Source: Limnephilus marmoratus
Taxonomy: Eukaryota; Arthropoda; Insecta; Trichoptera; Limnephilidae
NCBI GenBank assembly: GCA_917880885.1
Contig: OU862908.1
Span: forward strand, 51,481,819 to 51,545,818
Reading direction: 5' to 3'
DNA: 64,000 nucleotides
The notes under the pieces are model-generated. The model had not been told where the DNA came from. It ran no database searches and was given only the letters and a program-made list of their open reading frames with translations. Position 1 is the stretch's first letter. The number at the start of each line of letters is the position of its first letter. Positions 11,399 through 22,017 of this stretch are shown one piece after another. The translations under genes and the position numbers were made by a program.

Positions 11399-12894
11399 CA
11401 GTTTGTCAAATAAGAGTAAAAAACATAGGAGGGCGCCAGTGTTGTTCAGATGGCAATACTAAAAATATAATCATGGTGGTAATCTAAAGCTGTGTAACCT
11501 ACATTTTTATTAAAAATTAAAAGGCATAAAAGTGAAAAAAAAAATTTTCATTTCACTGATCTCAAAATTAGAATTACATTTAGGTATATTATTATCATAT
11601 CTTTGCAATTTTGTGTTAACATAATGAAGAATAACGTTTGTAATAAAATATTAAGCAATCTTTAGAAATTGCTCACATTTATTTAATTTAAGTACCTACT
11701 AGCGTTCTCCAGGCTTTAGATCGTTTCTCTAATTTTAGATCTTGTGAAGGTTGGGCGTCAGTGTGAAGAGCCCTACGTCGTGTGCCAGTGTGAAGGGCCC
11801 AATATTATACCTTCTGGGAGAGGGTCGGGTCTATGCCCCCTCTCTTAGATTCCCTGGTGGCTAGCTCATGTGCCGGGATGAGTCCTCGTTTCTCGGGGCC
11901 GAGGGTCGGCCGCAGCCTCATTTCCAACCAACGAATCAGGGTCAAATGTCTCAGACAGTAACAAATGAAAGAGTGTATGCTTTTACATAGGACTCGAATT
12001 TATTCATTAAACAAACGAATAAATTATCAAACGGGGGACACAATGGAACATAAAACAAGGTATCCTAGCTGATTGCCTAATTCTCTCCGGGCCCTATCAG
12101 GTCTTCAAATCATTATTACTATCAAGTTACAGCACAGAATGGGGTAGGAATGTGGCTTACTGTTTGTCGAAGCGTCCGTTGCTTTGTTTAGGGCGGCAAT
12201 TGCCCTCGTGAGCGGCTCCCATCGGCGTTTCAAGGTGCAAACACGGCACCGAGCTGCGTGGATGCTCCCATCGTGAAAGGTAGGGCATCGATACTCGTTT
12301 TATCACATTTACTTTAAAGGAACTGTGAGAGCAAACACAACGGCAGTGGACGTGGAAGCGGCCGTGTCGACCGTTCGAGAACGCCGTCGTTGTCGTAATG
12401 GCGGCCCGGGCGGGAATCTGCCCGCTCGAGAGCGTCGCTTCGCGGGAAAGGTGCACAGGCATTCGGCCTGACATTCTCAAGCTCTCTTGTTTGCTCTTGA
12501 CAATTTTTAGGCGGCAATTTGAAAAACCCTCTGACCTGATGTGTATCGTAACAATCTGAATATATTTAACTCATTCAGATCTAAAAGTAGTGTATCTAAA
12601 CTCACCATTAATGATTCTTCCTTTCTACCTACCGTTAAATTCAAATTTATGTTAAATTAAATGAAAGCCACTTTGTAAAACACAATTTTATCAAATTTAT
12701 GTCGTTAAGTAGGTAACTTAACAACAGTGCTTCTTCGTTTTTTTTAAGAACAATAAATGTATTTTTAAATGTGTAGACGGTGTTCTGTATTTTCAGTGTC
12801 ATTGCACAGAATATTTGACAGGTAAATTGGTGTCGCCAGCTTACAAATTTTGTAGTTACATTTTTTATATTTCCTACTCTTATTTGACAGACTC
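11399..12894. mobile_element. Tc1/mariner-type MITE, CAGTTTGTCAAA family, copy 2, interrupted by a solo LTR
   Basis: This is the second copy of the element at 1699-2369, starting CAGTTTGTCAAATAAGAG after TA and ending CTCTTATTTGACAGACT. Without the 811-bp LTR insertion at 11743-12553 and its 4-bp duplication it would be about 680 bp, like copy 1. Shared interior landmarks include TTGTGTTAACATAATGAAGA and AACTCATTCAGATCTAAAAG. Confidence 0.8.
11743..12553. mobile_element. Solo LTR
   Basis: An 811-bp block beginning TGTGAAGGTTGG and ending CGTAACA (TG...CA), flanked by exact ATCT duplications at 11739-11742 and 12554-12557. It interrupts an otherwise continuous MITE copy, so both edges are exact. 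There is no internal coding region, hence a solo LTR left by recombination. The family (Ty3/gypsy or BEL) and orientation are uncertain. Confidence 0.75.
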
Positions 12895-13384
12895 CTATGT
12901 ATCAATATTTATTTATTTTTTTATAAACACAAAATTCATTTTATTCTAATGTTGAAGAATTCAAACACAACTTGAAAAAAAAATCATCAATAGATTATGC
13001 ACCTCCACTTAAGTTGTATTTTTGGAAATTATTATGGGAGAATATCTACAAATATTTTTTCAAACTATATTTTATGAGAACAGAATACAAATATATTATA
13101 TTAGTTTCATGTTTTTAATTATTTTCCTATCTTACCATGTACAAGATTTAATAGCATACCCCCTTGGCATCTTCTCCAGACTTCATGCAGCGTAATAAAA
13201 TCCCTAAAGGTGGCCATACACGTTAGGTTTTCATGATGGTTATGACCTTACATGCATAACTGACAGGCAAAACCTAGTGTGTATGTTATAAAACTGTACA
13301 GTTATCGATGCATGTACGTGCAACCTAGCAAATATCAAAATAGATATTTTTTGCCTTTTTTTTTTTTTTTTTACAGTGAATACT

Positions 13385-13627
13385 GCACAAGAATCTCAAC
13401 TGATCCCGTCTGGAGCCAGTGAGACTATGGCATCCCCAATTGGGGTATGTTGTGAGGCTGAAGGTTGTGGGGAGGGGAAGGAGGTGGGGAAGAGGAAGGT
13501 TGGGAAGTACCTGGCTATTCAGATCTGGTCACCAAACACGGCTAAAGCCATTTTCAAGCAACGTTTCAATTCTGAATGGTGGTCTTACACCAGGGCGATA
13601 CTGATAGTATCTTCCACACTGGAACAT
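13385..13627 (+). repeat. Dispersed repeat, copy 1
   Basis: About 240 bp that recur at 28140-28372 in the same orientation. Shared blocks include GTCTGGAGCCAGTGAGACTA, GGCTATTCAGATCT and GAGTATCTTCCACTCTGG-like ends. The copies differ at scattered positions and by small gaps. The ends do not look like a transposon's; this may be a fragment of a longer retroelement. Confidence 0.7.
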
Positions 13628-13703
13628 GCCGCAAATATACTATATATTATTTTAAATGAATTAATTGTGAAATAACACAAATTAATCAAATAAAATTTAT
13701 TTG

Positions 13704-13774
13704 CGCATGCCGGGTTCGAACCCGCGTCCTCCGGATTGTGAGTCAAGAGTCTTACCCACTGGACTACGGAGGTC
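13704..13774 (-). repeat. tRNA-Val(CAC)-derived SINE head
   Basis: On the minus strand there is an A box (TAGTCCAGTGGGTAAGA) and a perfect B box (GGTTCGAACCC) at tRNA spacing. The D stem AGTC/GACT pairs, and the anticodon loop CTCACAA gives CAC (Val). The acceptor ends do not pair and the T and anticodon stems each have a mismatch, so it is not a functional tRNA but the pol III head of a SINE or a decayed tRNA pseudogene. The body runs into AT-rich sequence toward 13630. Confidence 0.6.
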
Positions 13775-14058
13775 GTCTCTCGGTTATGTTTGCACGCATG
13801 CATAACCGAGCGTGAGTGGAGCCCGCTCGTGCTTGCATGCACAGTTGTCCATTGTTGGCGATACAGTGCACAGCAGATTGGGTAAATGTCCTACAAAACA
13901 CTGTCACGTAGCTGCAACTATCTTTGACTGAGAGTTCATAGGAAATTGTACATGCAAACCCTAATGTGTATGCCCACTATTAAACTCGGTTATGCCTGTC
14001 GGTTAAGCATGTACGGTCATAACCATCATGCAAACCCTAACGTGTATGGCCACCTTAA

Positions 14059-15385
14059 AGTTGGTTAGTAACCTTCCTATCACAATATATCTAGAGGTCC
14101 TGTTTAGGCATCTTACAACATTCCAATGAAATCTTTAACTCTGAAATAGTGTGTTGATGTAAAAGGTTAAATTAAAAAATTATTTATGTTTGATAAACTT
14201 CAAAACCTGTGTATTATACTTTTTGATGTTGTGTAATATTTATCTAGATAATTATTGTTAATAAAATATTTAAGTTATTCCAGCTTATTTAATTATTATT
14301 ATCATCAACCATACATCATATTATGAACTATTGTGGTGCCATCTTTTGTGGAAGTTAGAGACAACTCTTTTGAATGTATAAATATTGTTTTAGAACAATG
14401 TATTATTAGTAAGCTTAATAAAATTTAAATAATAGTATGGCATAAGTTGGCTTATCTTGACATCTTACCAGAGAGCAATTTGACGAACATAAATATCTCT
14501 CAAAGCGAGCCTAAAAAGCAACTGAAACTCTGTCCCTTTGACCTATTACCCACAGCGTTATATGGAAAACAGAATGTTTGAAATCACATGGCGACTCGGG
14601 ACAATTTTTTTATTTTTATAATGAAGCAACTTTTTTATGATATTCTAGGCCCCGAGTGTCCCTGCTTAGTGAAGTGCGGATGGCCTAGTAACATTTAACA
14701 GTTGCAATTCAGCAGGGTTAGTATAAGTACCTATGATGGAACCACCAATACAGAGCCGTTGCTTCTACTACTTCTACTAGCGCCAAGCGCTGTTTGGTTC
14801 AAGATTAGCCCTGGATGCAGATCGTCTAAAGTATCTTAGTTGCTGGGCGTTCCCAGGCACCAACCTGGGAACGCCCAGCTGAAATGCAGGAATAATGCCT
14901 GTGAAAACGTAAAATATTGTACAGGACAGTCCACCGTCCTAGTTAACGGACAGCCCATCCGAGCGGGGCTGAGATGTCCAAGGAAATTTCCCTATATCTA
15001 GGGGAGAAAAAAATTTTTTTAGGGAAAATGGAAATCAGCACAAATCTTGGGAAATTTCTAACCCTGGCAATTTTTTTTTTAAATTTTACTGGTTTTGTAA
15101 TCTCCTGACTTCCCGGTAAAATACATAATCTTAGATGAAAGCATCGCTAAGATATGTGTAAATCCTAAATATTGTCTATTACGCCATACTTGCATCATTA
15201 CCAAAAACAATATTTCGTTTCAATTTAAAGTATAATTAAAATTTGCAAATAATGCTTTTAAAATAATAGTTGATATTCCACTGGTTGCTTCATTTTGCAT
15301 TAAAATTCCATTTTTATCAATCATAGTTCAGAATTTCTCGTATAAAACGATTTCTTTCAATTTTATTTTTTTTTGTTTGCATCAC
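14059..15385. other. Intergenic, unassigned apart from one perfect hairpin
   Basis: AT-rich sequence with no gene. The one distinct structure is a perfect 16-bp stem at 14842-14857 and 14864-14879 (GCTGGGCGTTCCCAGG, six-base loop). Confidence 0.5.
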
Positions 15386-15573
15386 TTGGGGCCATCCATA
15401 AATTACGTCACACCTTAAGGGGGGGGGGGGGGGGAGTAGAAAAGTGTAACAAGGGGCAAGGGCGGATCCAGGATTTTTTTCTGGGGGGGCACAAGGGGTG
15501 GACGGGTGAAAAAAATCAACTATTACTGTTAGAATTTGTTTCTGGGGGGGGGGGGTGGCAAAAGGGGCGGACG
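15386..15573 (+). repeat. Fragments of G-run-bearing DNA repeats
   Basis: Begins with GGGGCCATCCATAAATTACG, then long G runs. A closely similar end, inverted, is at about 28018-28035. It is followed by a two-unit direct repeat (AATCAACTATTACTGTTAGA) that continues on the far side of the hAT insertion at 16437-16475. This is the debris into which the next element inserted. Confidence 0.5.
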
Positions 15574-16436
15574 TAGGGTTGCCATCTGTCCGGCTTTAGC
15601 CGGACATGTTTGGCTTTTTTAGGTCGTGTCCGGCTAAATATTTATATGTCCGGCTTTTGTTAGGCTTTTTGTTAGTGTAACGCGGTGCACCGCCAGCGCC
15701 TGCAGAACGAACGTAATTCAAGCTACATGATTGGTTTATTTATGCAAGCTACGCAAGGCGCAACGTGTTAGGATGAGGCGGGGGCCTCTCGGTTCGCGGG
15801 GTTTTGTCTTCCGAACTTCTGAAATTGTCGTAATATTACTTTCAAAGAATTTTCTCTTTAATAAATGCACATTGGACCAAGGAACGCAATAAATTGCTTA
15901 GACGGTGTACACATTGTATAATTTAAAAATGAGATGTCAAGGATTTTATTAAATGATTTCCAAAGAAAACGACGTTTTGGATAAAGTAGGCGAAAACGCC
16001 AAATATACAAAATGGCAGATTTTTGTAATTTGGAGAAGTAGAGATTTCATTTAAATTAATGTTTTTCGTTTTCTGTCCATAAAGATAAATATGTTTCATT
16101 TTATATCTATTTAATGAAAAATTTTAGTCAACTACTGTTTAAGGTTTAACCAGCAAAAGAGCTATGTTTTGTTTATTTTTTTTATGAGTTTGGTATGTGA
16201 CGAGTATGACTACAGACAGAAGACTCAATATTTTTTATTGACATATATTCTATACAAATGTCAACTGATGACATAAGACTGATTAATGATTGTTGTTATT
16301 AAATTGGTTAATGCTTTTATTATTATGTAGAAAGTTATGTCCAAAATTATGTTCGTACGTCCGGCTTTTAGGGCAAAATGTCCGGCCTTGCAGAGCGCAG
16401 AGTCAGGCTTTTTTATTTTAGAAGATGGCAACCCTA
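15574..16436. mobile_element. hAT-type element, TAGGGTTGCCATCTGTCCGG family, copy 1
   Basis: 863 bp with ends TAGGGTTGCCATCT and AGATGGCAACCCTA (one or two mismatches), flanked by the exact 8-bp duplication GGCGGACG (15566-15573, 16437-16444). An 8-bp duplication is typical of hAT. The interior has no transposase. The same end sequence recurs inverted at 49420-49569, next to hAT transposase remains. Confidence 0.85.
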
Positions 16437-16444
16437 GGCGGACG

Positions 16445-17157
16445 GGCAAAAAAATCAACAATTACTGTTAGAAAGAAACTTGAAGTATTCAAGTTTATTT
16501 CTACAAGTTCAAGTATGCATCTATAGGAAGGTTTATGAAAGTGTCAAAACAATAAAAAATTAACAGCCTTACTAAAAAACCCAGTGAAAATTTTATTCAA
16601 TTGACAAACGGCCGCGGATGTGAAAACATTACTAATTAAAAATTTGTTCTTTGAAAGAAATACACATGGTTTCCGCGGCCTGAGAGGGTAGTTTATCTCT
16701 GTTTTAACCATTGATGTTCGAACGATATTTGTAATTTTTCCATAGTATTTTGAATGTTCTATATATTTCTTATTTTTGAAGGTGTCGTAAAAACAAATAC
16801 CATTTATGAAAACTAGATAAAATTACCTTTTAGATTTGTGTATTTGAAATACACTTTAGCTTTCAAAAACTGCCATATTTTAAGATTCAAACTCGGAAAA
16901 AAATGGAAAAAAATTTCCTCCCACAACATTTTTGACCAAAATGTAGAGAAATTTAAATAAAATCAAAATTTAAAAAACACAGTCCTTTTATCTAATAAAT
17001 TTGGAAAGAAACTATCACCTCACTTTTTCATCGTGTATACAATAAAAAATAATAAAAAATTTAAAAGTTTTGTTTATTGCCAAAAAAATAACTTAGAAAT
17101 AATACCGAAATTTAAAACAGATTTCTTGCATCTCTAAAGCCGTTATTTTTTTGGTAA
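16445..17157. other. Intergenic, unassigned
   Basis: AT-rich; only the tail of the tandem repeat interrupted by the preceding hAT element. Nothing else supported. Confidence 0.5.
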
Positions 17158-17482
17158 ATTTATACAAAGCCGGGACCAGCTCATTTTGGACAAAAATAAA
17201 TAAATATATACCCCAGTAGATAGGTAATAATTAGATGTAATTAATTCCGTGAGCGGAAATTGAAAATAATGTATATTATCGTCAATTTCTTAAATTTAAA
17301 AATACGAAAATGTCATTTTTCAATGACCTCCATATTGTTATCTTTACTTTAAAAAACAGCCTACGTTTTTAAATGGTTAGTCTGGCTACGCAGGGTTTGT
17401 ATAGCGGGCTTGTGAATATTATCTTAACTTTAAAAAACAGCCTACGTTTTTAAATAGTTTGTCTGGCTAATCAGGGTTTGTC

Positions 17483-18313
17483 CAGTGTTGCCAACTTAGC
17501 AACTTTATAGCTAGATCTAGCTATTATTTGATGTCAGACAGCTACATTTTAATGAAACTTGTAGCCAAACTTTTTAGCTACTTTTTATAGCTACTTTTCG
17601 TCAATGTTCGATATATCGATTTCGTCATGAGATGTGAGGCTATCGAGTAAAGAGAATATAAAACGCTACATCTTACAGTAAAAAGTAAAAACCAAACGCG
17701 ACTCTATGGTCATAGACGCTATGGTATAAGTGGCGTTGGCCAGAAAACCCCCGTTTCCTGCTGCACTAGCTCTCCCTTTTTGGAGTACAGAGCCACAAAC
17801 TTTGATATTTCTATGACGTATTTGTTCACAACTAGCGACACCACCCAAAACCACCGGAACAGATAACTTTGTGGCACTGTAATATTGTTCTGTGCGCTAG
17901 CTAGCTACGACAGACAGAATAAAACCAAAATGTAAGCACTACTCTTATTCTACCTTGTGTTGTTTTGTTTTATCCATATAAAAACTGGAAATAAAAACGA
18001 TTGTCAGAATTTGTCATTTTATTGTAACTTAGGGAACGTACCCTTACTACGTGAAACGTTTAGGGGGGGTCTTCAAAATACCACGCTTGGTACAAATGAG
18101 CGGCGGAGTGCTTAGGTTTTTGGTCATCGGGGGGGGGGGGGGGGGGGGTTAAAAATTGCAAAAAGTTGGTCACGTAGTATGGGTACGTTCCCTTATCTAC
18201 CTACTGTAACGTTTAGCTACTTCTAGCAACTTTTTGGGGTAAAAAAAACTGGCAATCTAGCAACATTTGTAAGATGTCTAGCAATTTGGTATAGCTAACT
18301 GTTGGCAACACTG
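17483..18313. mobile_element. hAT-type MITE, CAGTGTTGCCAAC family, copy A
   Basis: 831 bp with perfect ends CAGTGTTGCCAAC / GTTGGCAACACTG and an exact 8-bp duplication GGTTTGTC (17475-17482, 18314-18321). It has a Harbinger-type MITE inside (18032-18192). Copy B lies inverted at 19033-21072 and carries the same nested MITE at the same place. Confidence 0.85.
18032..18192. mobile_element. PIF/Harbinger-type MITE, GGGAACGTACCC family, copy 1
   Basis: 161 bp with ends GGGAACGTACCC / GGGTACGTTCCC and TTA on both sides. The interior has two G runs around AATGAGCGGCGGAGTGCTTA. Other copies: 20368-20530 and 55366-55530. Confidence 0.85.
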
Positions 18314-19148
18314 GGTTTGTCTAGCGGGCTTGTGTGACAGATCGGCCGCGCCATGTCAGTTTCGAAGACGCGAAGTGAATTTTGATTTTACGCAATTGAA
18401 ATTTAAAATGCATCATTTTCCGCCTCCCCCAATGCAAAAAGTTTCCGAAATACGTAATTCTAACAATTATTCAACTTCTGCAAAGTGTTTTTTCGTGAAA
18501 AAGTGCATATTACCGCTTTTGCACTTTGAAAAATGATATTTTCGTATTTTTAAATTTAAGAAATTAACGATAGTGTACATTTTTTTCAATTTCCGCTCAC
18601 GGAATTAATTACATCTAATTATTACCTATCTACTGGCGTAAAAATTTATTTTTTTTAGTGTAAAATGAGCTGGTCCCGGTTTTGTATAAAATTAATATTT
18701 TTTTTGATACGTTTACGAACACATGTATTAGATTTTAATATTATAAAAAATTATCACTTTTAAGGAATTCTCTTAAAATAAAGATCTTAAAATGAAAATT
18801 TTATCTTTTAAGTAACCTATAAAAAACAATATTCTGACAGTTCAACTTTGAAAGTACGGCGTTTGTACAATAACTTGATTAAACTGATCTAAACCACACA
18901 AATAACATGGTAAATATATCCATTATGTGAACAGAAGAGTAAATTCGTCACTACAATAGAAATTAAATCACAAAATTTTCGATATCCCGCCATAAAACAC
19001 ACCGAGCTGCTTTGTCATCGCGGGCCGAAGTCCAGTGTTGCCAACAGTTAGCTATACAAAATTGCTAGACATCTTACAAATGTTGCTAGATTGCCAGTTT
19101 TTTTTACCCCAAAAAGTTGCTAGAAGTAGCTAAACGTTACAGTAGGTA

Positions 19149-20360
19149 CAGTTTGGCAAGAAAGTGTAGAAAATAAATGATGGCGCTGCGATCGTTTTCT
19201 AGTTTTAAATGGCAACACCAAGATGGCTCATAAGACAAAGAACGTATGTTTTAAAAAAACACTTCTGGCAAAATGCATATTTCATAGCGTATTTGTATTT
19301 TCAAAAAATTTGCACAAAAAACTGTAATTTAATAGAAGCAAAATAAAACAAAACAAGTTTTAAGTGGGCTTTTATTCCGATATAAAAACGTAGGTACTTA
19401 AAAATTTAAGTCTATTAATTCAACACCCGACATGTAATTATTGTCTTCGTCCTCGTGTGATTCTTCTTCTTCCTTATCTTCATCTTCATCTAAGCGCAGT
19501 TCATCGATATCATATATATTACTGCCTCATGCATAATATTCTGCATCAATTTTCATCAAGTGTTTGCAACAATTTTTCCAATCATCAGCACTTATGCTAT
19601 TACATAATGCCCATTTTCTGTTTTCCCGGTGTTTCAAATTTTCCATCTGCCTTTTCCCCTTCCTTGACAATTCGTCTTACCGTTGATTCAGATTTACCTG
19701 TGTGTGAAAAATCATTAAAATTATTATTATATAAGGGAGTTTTAAAAACACACACTAGATAATATTCACTTGGAAAGAAAGAAAGAGGAGAAAACGAGAA
19801 AAAGGTAACTTTTCTACGAGTTTAATATTATTTTTTTTATTGAGTTATTCCCTTTTTCTTGTGGCCGCATATTATCTGTCAAAATGAAGTGTCAAAATCA
19901 GATTTTTTTACCATAACCTCAAATCAGATTGTAATGGTTATTATCGCTCGAAAATTGGCATAAATCTTGTAATACTAATGAAATTTATTAAACAAACTAT
20001 ACTACGTACCAGTCATTTCAGCAGTTCGTTTGCAAACATCTTCTAAATTAAAAAGAAGCTTCTTCGCGTGACACTCGGCTAGGCTGCGTTGAAAAACGCA
20101 GAATATAACCCCTCTTGTATCACTATGTAATAATTTATTCATTTTAATTAAATTCAGGCAAACAATGAATAAAAATATTATCAAATCAGCGATATTCTAC
20201 TCAGATTTAAGACAATAAATCAACCGTAACACGTTGATACACACAATATGATAACACATAATATGACAGCCATAAGAAACGTCATATAATTCGGTGTTGC
20301 CATAGTAATGAACACGTTTAGTTCCAATTGAATTAATTTCTACACTTTCTTGCCAAACTA
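19149..20360 (-). mobile_element. Tc1/mariner-like element with transposase fragments, nested in hAT copy B
   Basis: A 1212-bp insertion with ends CAGTTTGGCAAGAAAGTGTA and its inverse, flanked by TA. Copy A supplies the empty site (GTAGG-TA-GATAAGG), so both edges are certain. The ends resemble the CAGTTTGTCAAA MITEs at 1699 and 11399. The minus strand carries short pieces of a transposase-like protein, described separately. Confidence 0.8.
19440..20184 (-). pseudogene. Broken transposase-like protein: helix-turn-helix piece plus acidic C-terminus
   Basis: Read on the minus strand. A 5' piece (20140-20010) contains LLHSDTRGVIFCVF...EDVCKRTAEMTG. After a break a second piece (about 19700-19620) reads GKSESTVRRIVKEGEKADG. 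A third (about 19610-19440) holds SADDWKNCC and an acidic DEDEDKEEEE tail. This order (HTH ending in an AEMTG..ESTVRRI hinge, then a short C-terminus with acidic tail) is familiar from insect transposon-derived proteins. No catalytic DDE core lies between, so the copy is internally deleted. Family naming is tentative. Confidence 0.45.
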
Positions 20361-20367
20361 TAGATAA

Positions 20368-20530
20368 GGGAACGTACCTATACTACGTGACCAACTTTTT
20401 GCAATTTTTAACCCCCCCCCCCCCCCCCCCCGGTGACCAAAAACCTAAGCACTCCGCCGCTCATTTGTACCAAGCGTGGTATTTTGAAGACCCCCCCCCT
20501 AAACGTTTCACGTAGTAAGGGTACGTTCCC
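20368..20530. mobile_element. PIF/Harbinger-type MITE, GGGAACGTACCC family, copy 2
   Basis: 163 bp, inverse of the copy at 18032-18192, flanked by TAA on both sides. It lies at the same internal position of its hAT host as copy 1. Confidence 0.85.
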
Positions 20531-21315
20531 TAAGTTACAATAAAATGACAAATTCTGACAATCGTTTTTATTTCCAGGTTTTATATGGATAAAACAAAAC
20601 AACACAAGGTAGAATAAGAGTAGTGCTTACATTTTGGTTTTATTCTGTCTGTCGTAGCTAGCTAGCGCACAGAACAATATTACAGTGCCACAAAGTTATC
20701 TGTTCTGGTGGTGGTGTCGCTAGTTGTGAACAAATATGTCATAGAAATATCAAAGTTTGTGGCTCTGTACTCCAAAAAGGGAGAGCTAGTGCAGCAGGAA
20801 ACGGGGATTTTCCGGCCAACGCCACTTATACCATAGCGTCTATGACCATAGAATCGCGTTTGGTTTTTACTTTTTACTGTACGACGTAGCGTTTTATATT
20901 CTCTTTGCTCGATAGCCTCACATCTCATGACGAAATCGAAATGTCGAACAATGACGAAAAGTTGCTATAAAAAGTAGCTAAAAAGTTTAGCTACAAGTTT
21001 CATTAAAATGTAGCTGTCTGACATCAAATAATAGCTAGATCTAGCTATAAAGTTGCTAAGTTGGCAACACTGGGCCGAAGAACTAATGCATAGGCGCGCC
21101 AATAATGCCCCTTGCGGAGAAAAATTAAAACAACATTGTTTCCTAGTAAATTAAAACCATATATAACGTTGTCACATCTTAATGCGTTTTTAACAGCGTG
21201 ACCACGTAAGTAACTTTATTGGTAATAAAACGTGTTTAATTGTATACGAGGTATATTTATGTTATTGCAATAACACAGTTAATCGGTCGCGCTGTGGTTT
21301 TTTTTTAGTAAGGCT

Positions 21316-21582
21316 TGTTAAAATTGTAAGGGTCCTTTTAAAATAATAACTCCTTTTGCAAAAAACTCCCTTTTTTATTATTCACAGTGACATGTTATAA
21401 GATGTATTTCAACAGTGAAAATGCACCGGGCCAAAAAATGGCAGTTGTTTTTTTTTGTTTAACAACGTCTGACATTTCAAATGTTTTTAAATATAGATTC
21501 CACTTAACTCGTGGTTAAACAGGTTCCAATTCGGTCTTACCCAACCAACCAACAGATGCCGCTAGCATGTCGATTTTCAACA
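21316..21582 (-). repeat. 3' LTR of the BEL/Pao element
   Basis: 267 bp, TG...CA on the minus strand, with AATAAA (AATAATAAAAAAGG) in its last third. The final 75 bp match 27597-27671 apart from a few bases. Confidence 0.8.
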
Positions 21583-22017
21583 TAGTCCCCCCCCCGGGGT
21601 TCGTGAATCGTCTTTATTGATTCATGAATCCTTCAAAAAACATAACAAAAAAAGGGGAAGACAACCAAGGCAAAAAAAAAACAAAATTCCTAAATCTTAA
21701 TACTGTACAAATACTAACAACCAAAAAACTTATTTTTCAAAACTATAATCCTACACTGAGTATTATACTATTATTTAAATAATAACTCAACACAAAATGA
21801 TATTATAATAGAACACAACCCAATACAAAATAATATTATAATAGAACCCAACACAACACAATTGTCTTTTTTTTAAAGTCCATTGGTTTTGATCTTCTCC
21901 AGGTGCAGTCCACGATATAAGCACCACAGTGCGGGGTGCATAATCAATCATCAATTAATAGGTCGTCATGATGTTCCTGAGTTTGGTACCTTTAAAGGGT
22001 CTTTTTTTTAAATATCT

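Larger units (their letters stand above)
13208..14055. mobile_element. PIF/Harbinger-type MITE with long inverted ends, carrying other repeats inside
   Basis: Ends read AGGTGGCCATACACGTTAGG and its inverse, with similarity continuing about 40 bp (CATGATGGTTATGACC / GGTCATAACCATCATG). TAA lies directly on both sides (13205-13207, 14056-14058). The 848 bp enclose a dispersed repeat (13385-13627) and a tRNA-derived SINE head (13704-13774). No transposase. Confidence 0.75.
17158..18690. mobile_element. Fold-back DNA element with about 165-bp arms, hosting a hAT element
   Basis: The left arm 17158-17322 and right arm 18525-18690 are inverse copies. The tips are ACAAAGCCGGGACCAGCTCA / TGAGCTGGTCCCGG and continue through AGATAGGTAATAATTAGATG. 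Between them lie two direct units of about 81 bp (17347-17427 and following; AACAGCCTACGTTTTTAAAT). The second unit was the target of the hAT insertion at 17483-18313. No coding frame. Confidence 0.7.
19033..21072. mobile_element. hAT-type MITE, CAGTGTTGCCAAC family, copy B, inverted and interrupted
   Basis: This is the inverse of copy A over its full length, with the same perfect ends. Two insertions sit inside: a Tc1/mariner-like element (19149-20360) and the same Harbinger MITE seen in copy A (20368-20530). Flanks (GCCGAAGT / GCCGAAGA) match at 7 of 8 bases when the ends are set one base outward. Confidence 0.8.

Noticed and set aside
13704..13774. Functional tRNA-Val gene
   Set aside because: A and B boxes and a CAC loop are present, but the acceptor stem does not pair and other stems have mismatches.
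14842..14879. Rho-independent terminator
   Set aside because: The hairpin has no T run and the DNA is clearly eukaryotic.
18120..20433. CRISPR-like or regulatory G/C homopolymer tracts
   Set aside because: The G and C runs are parts of the two inverted copies of the same MITE, not spaced repeats.
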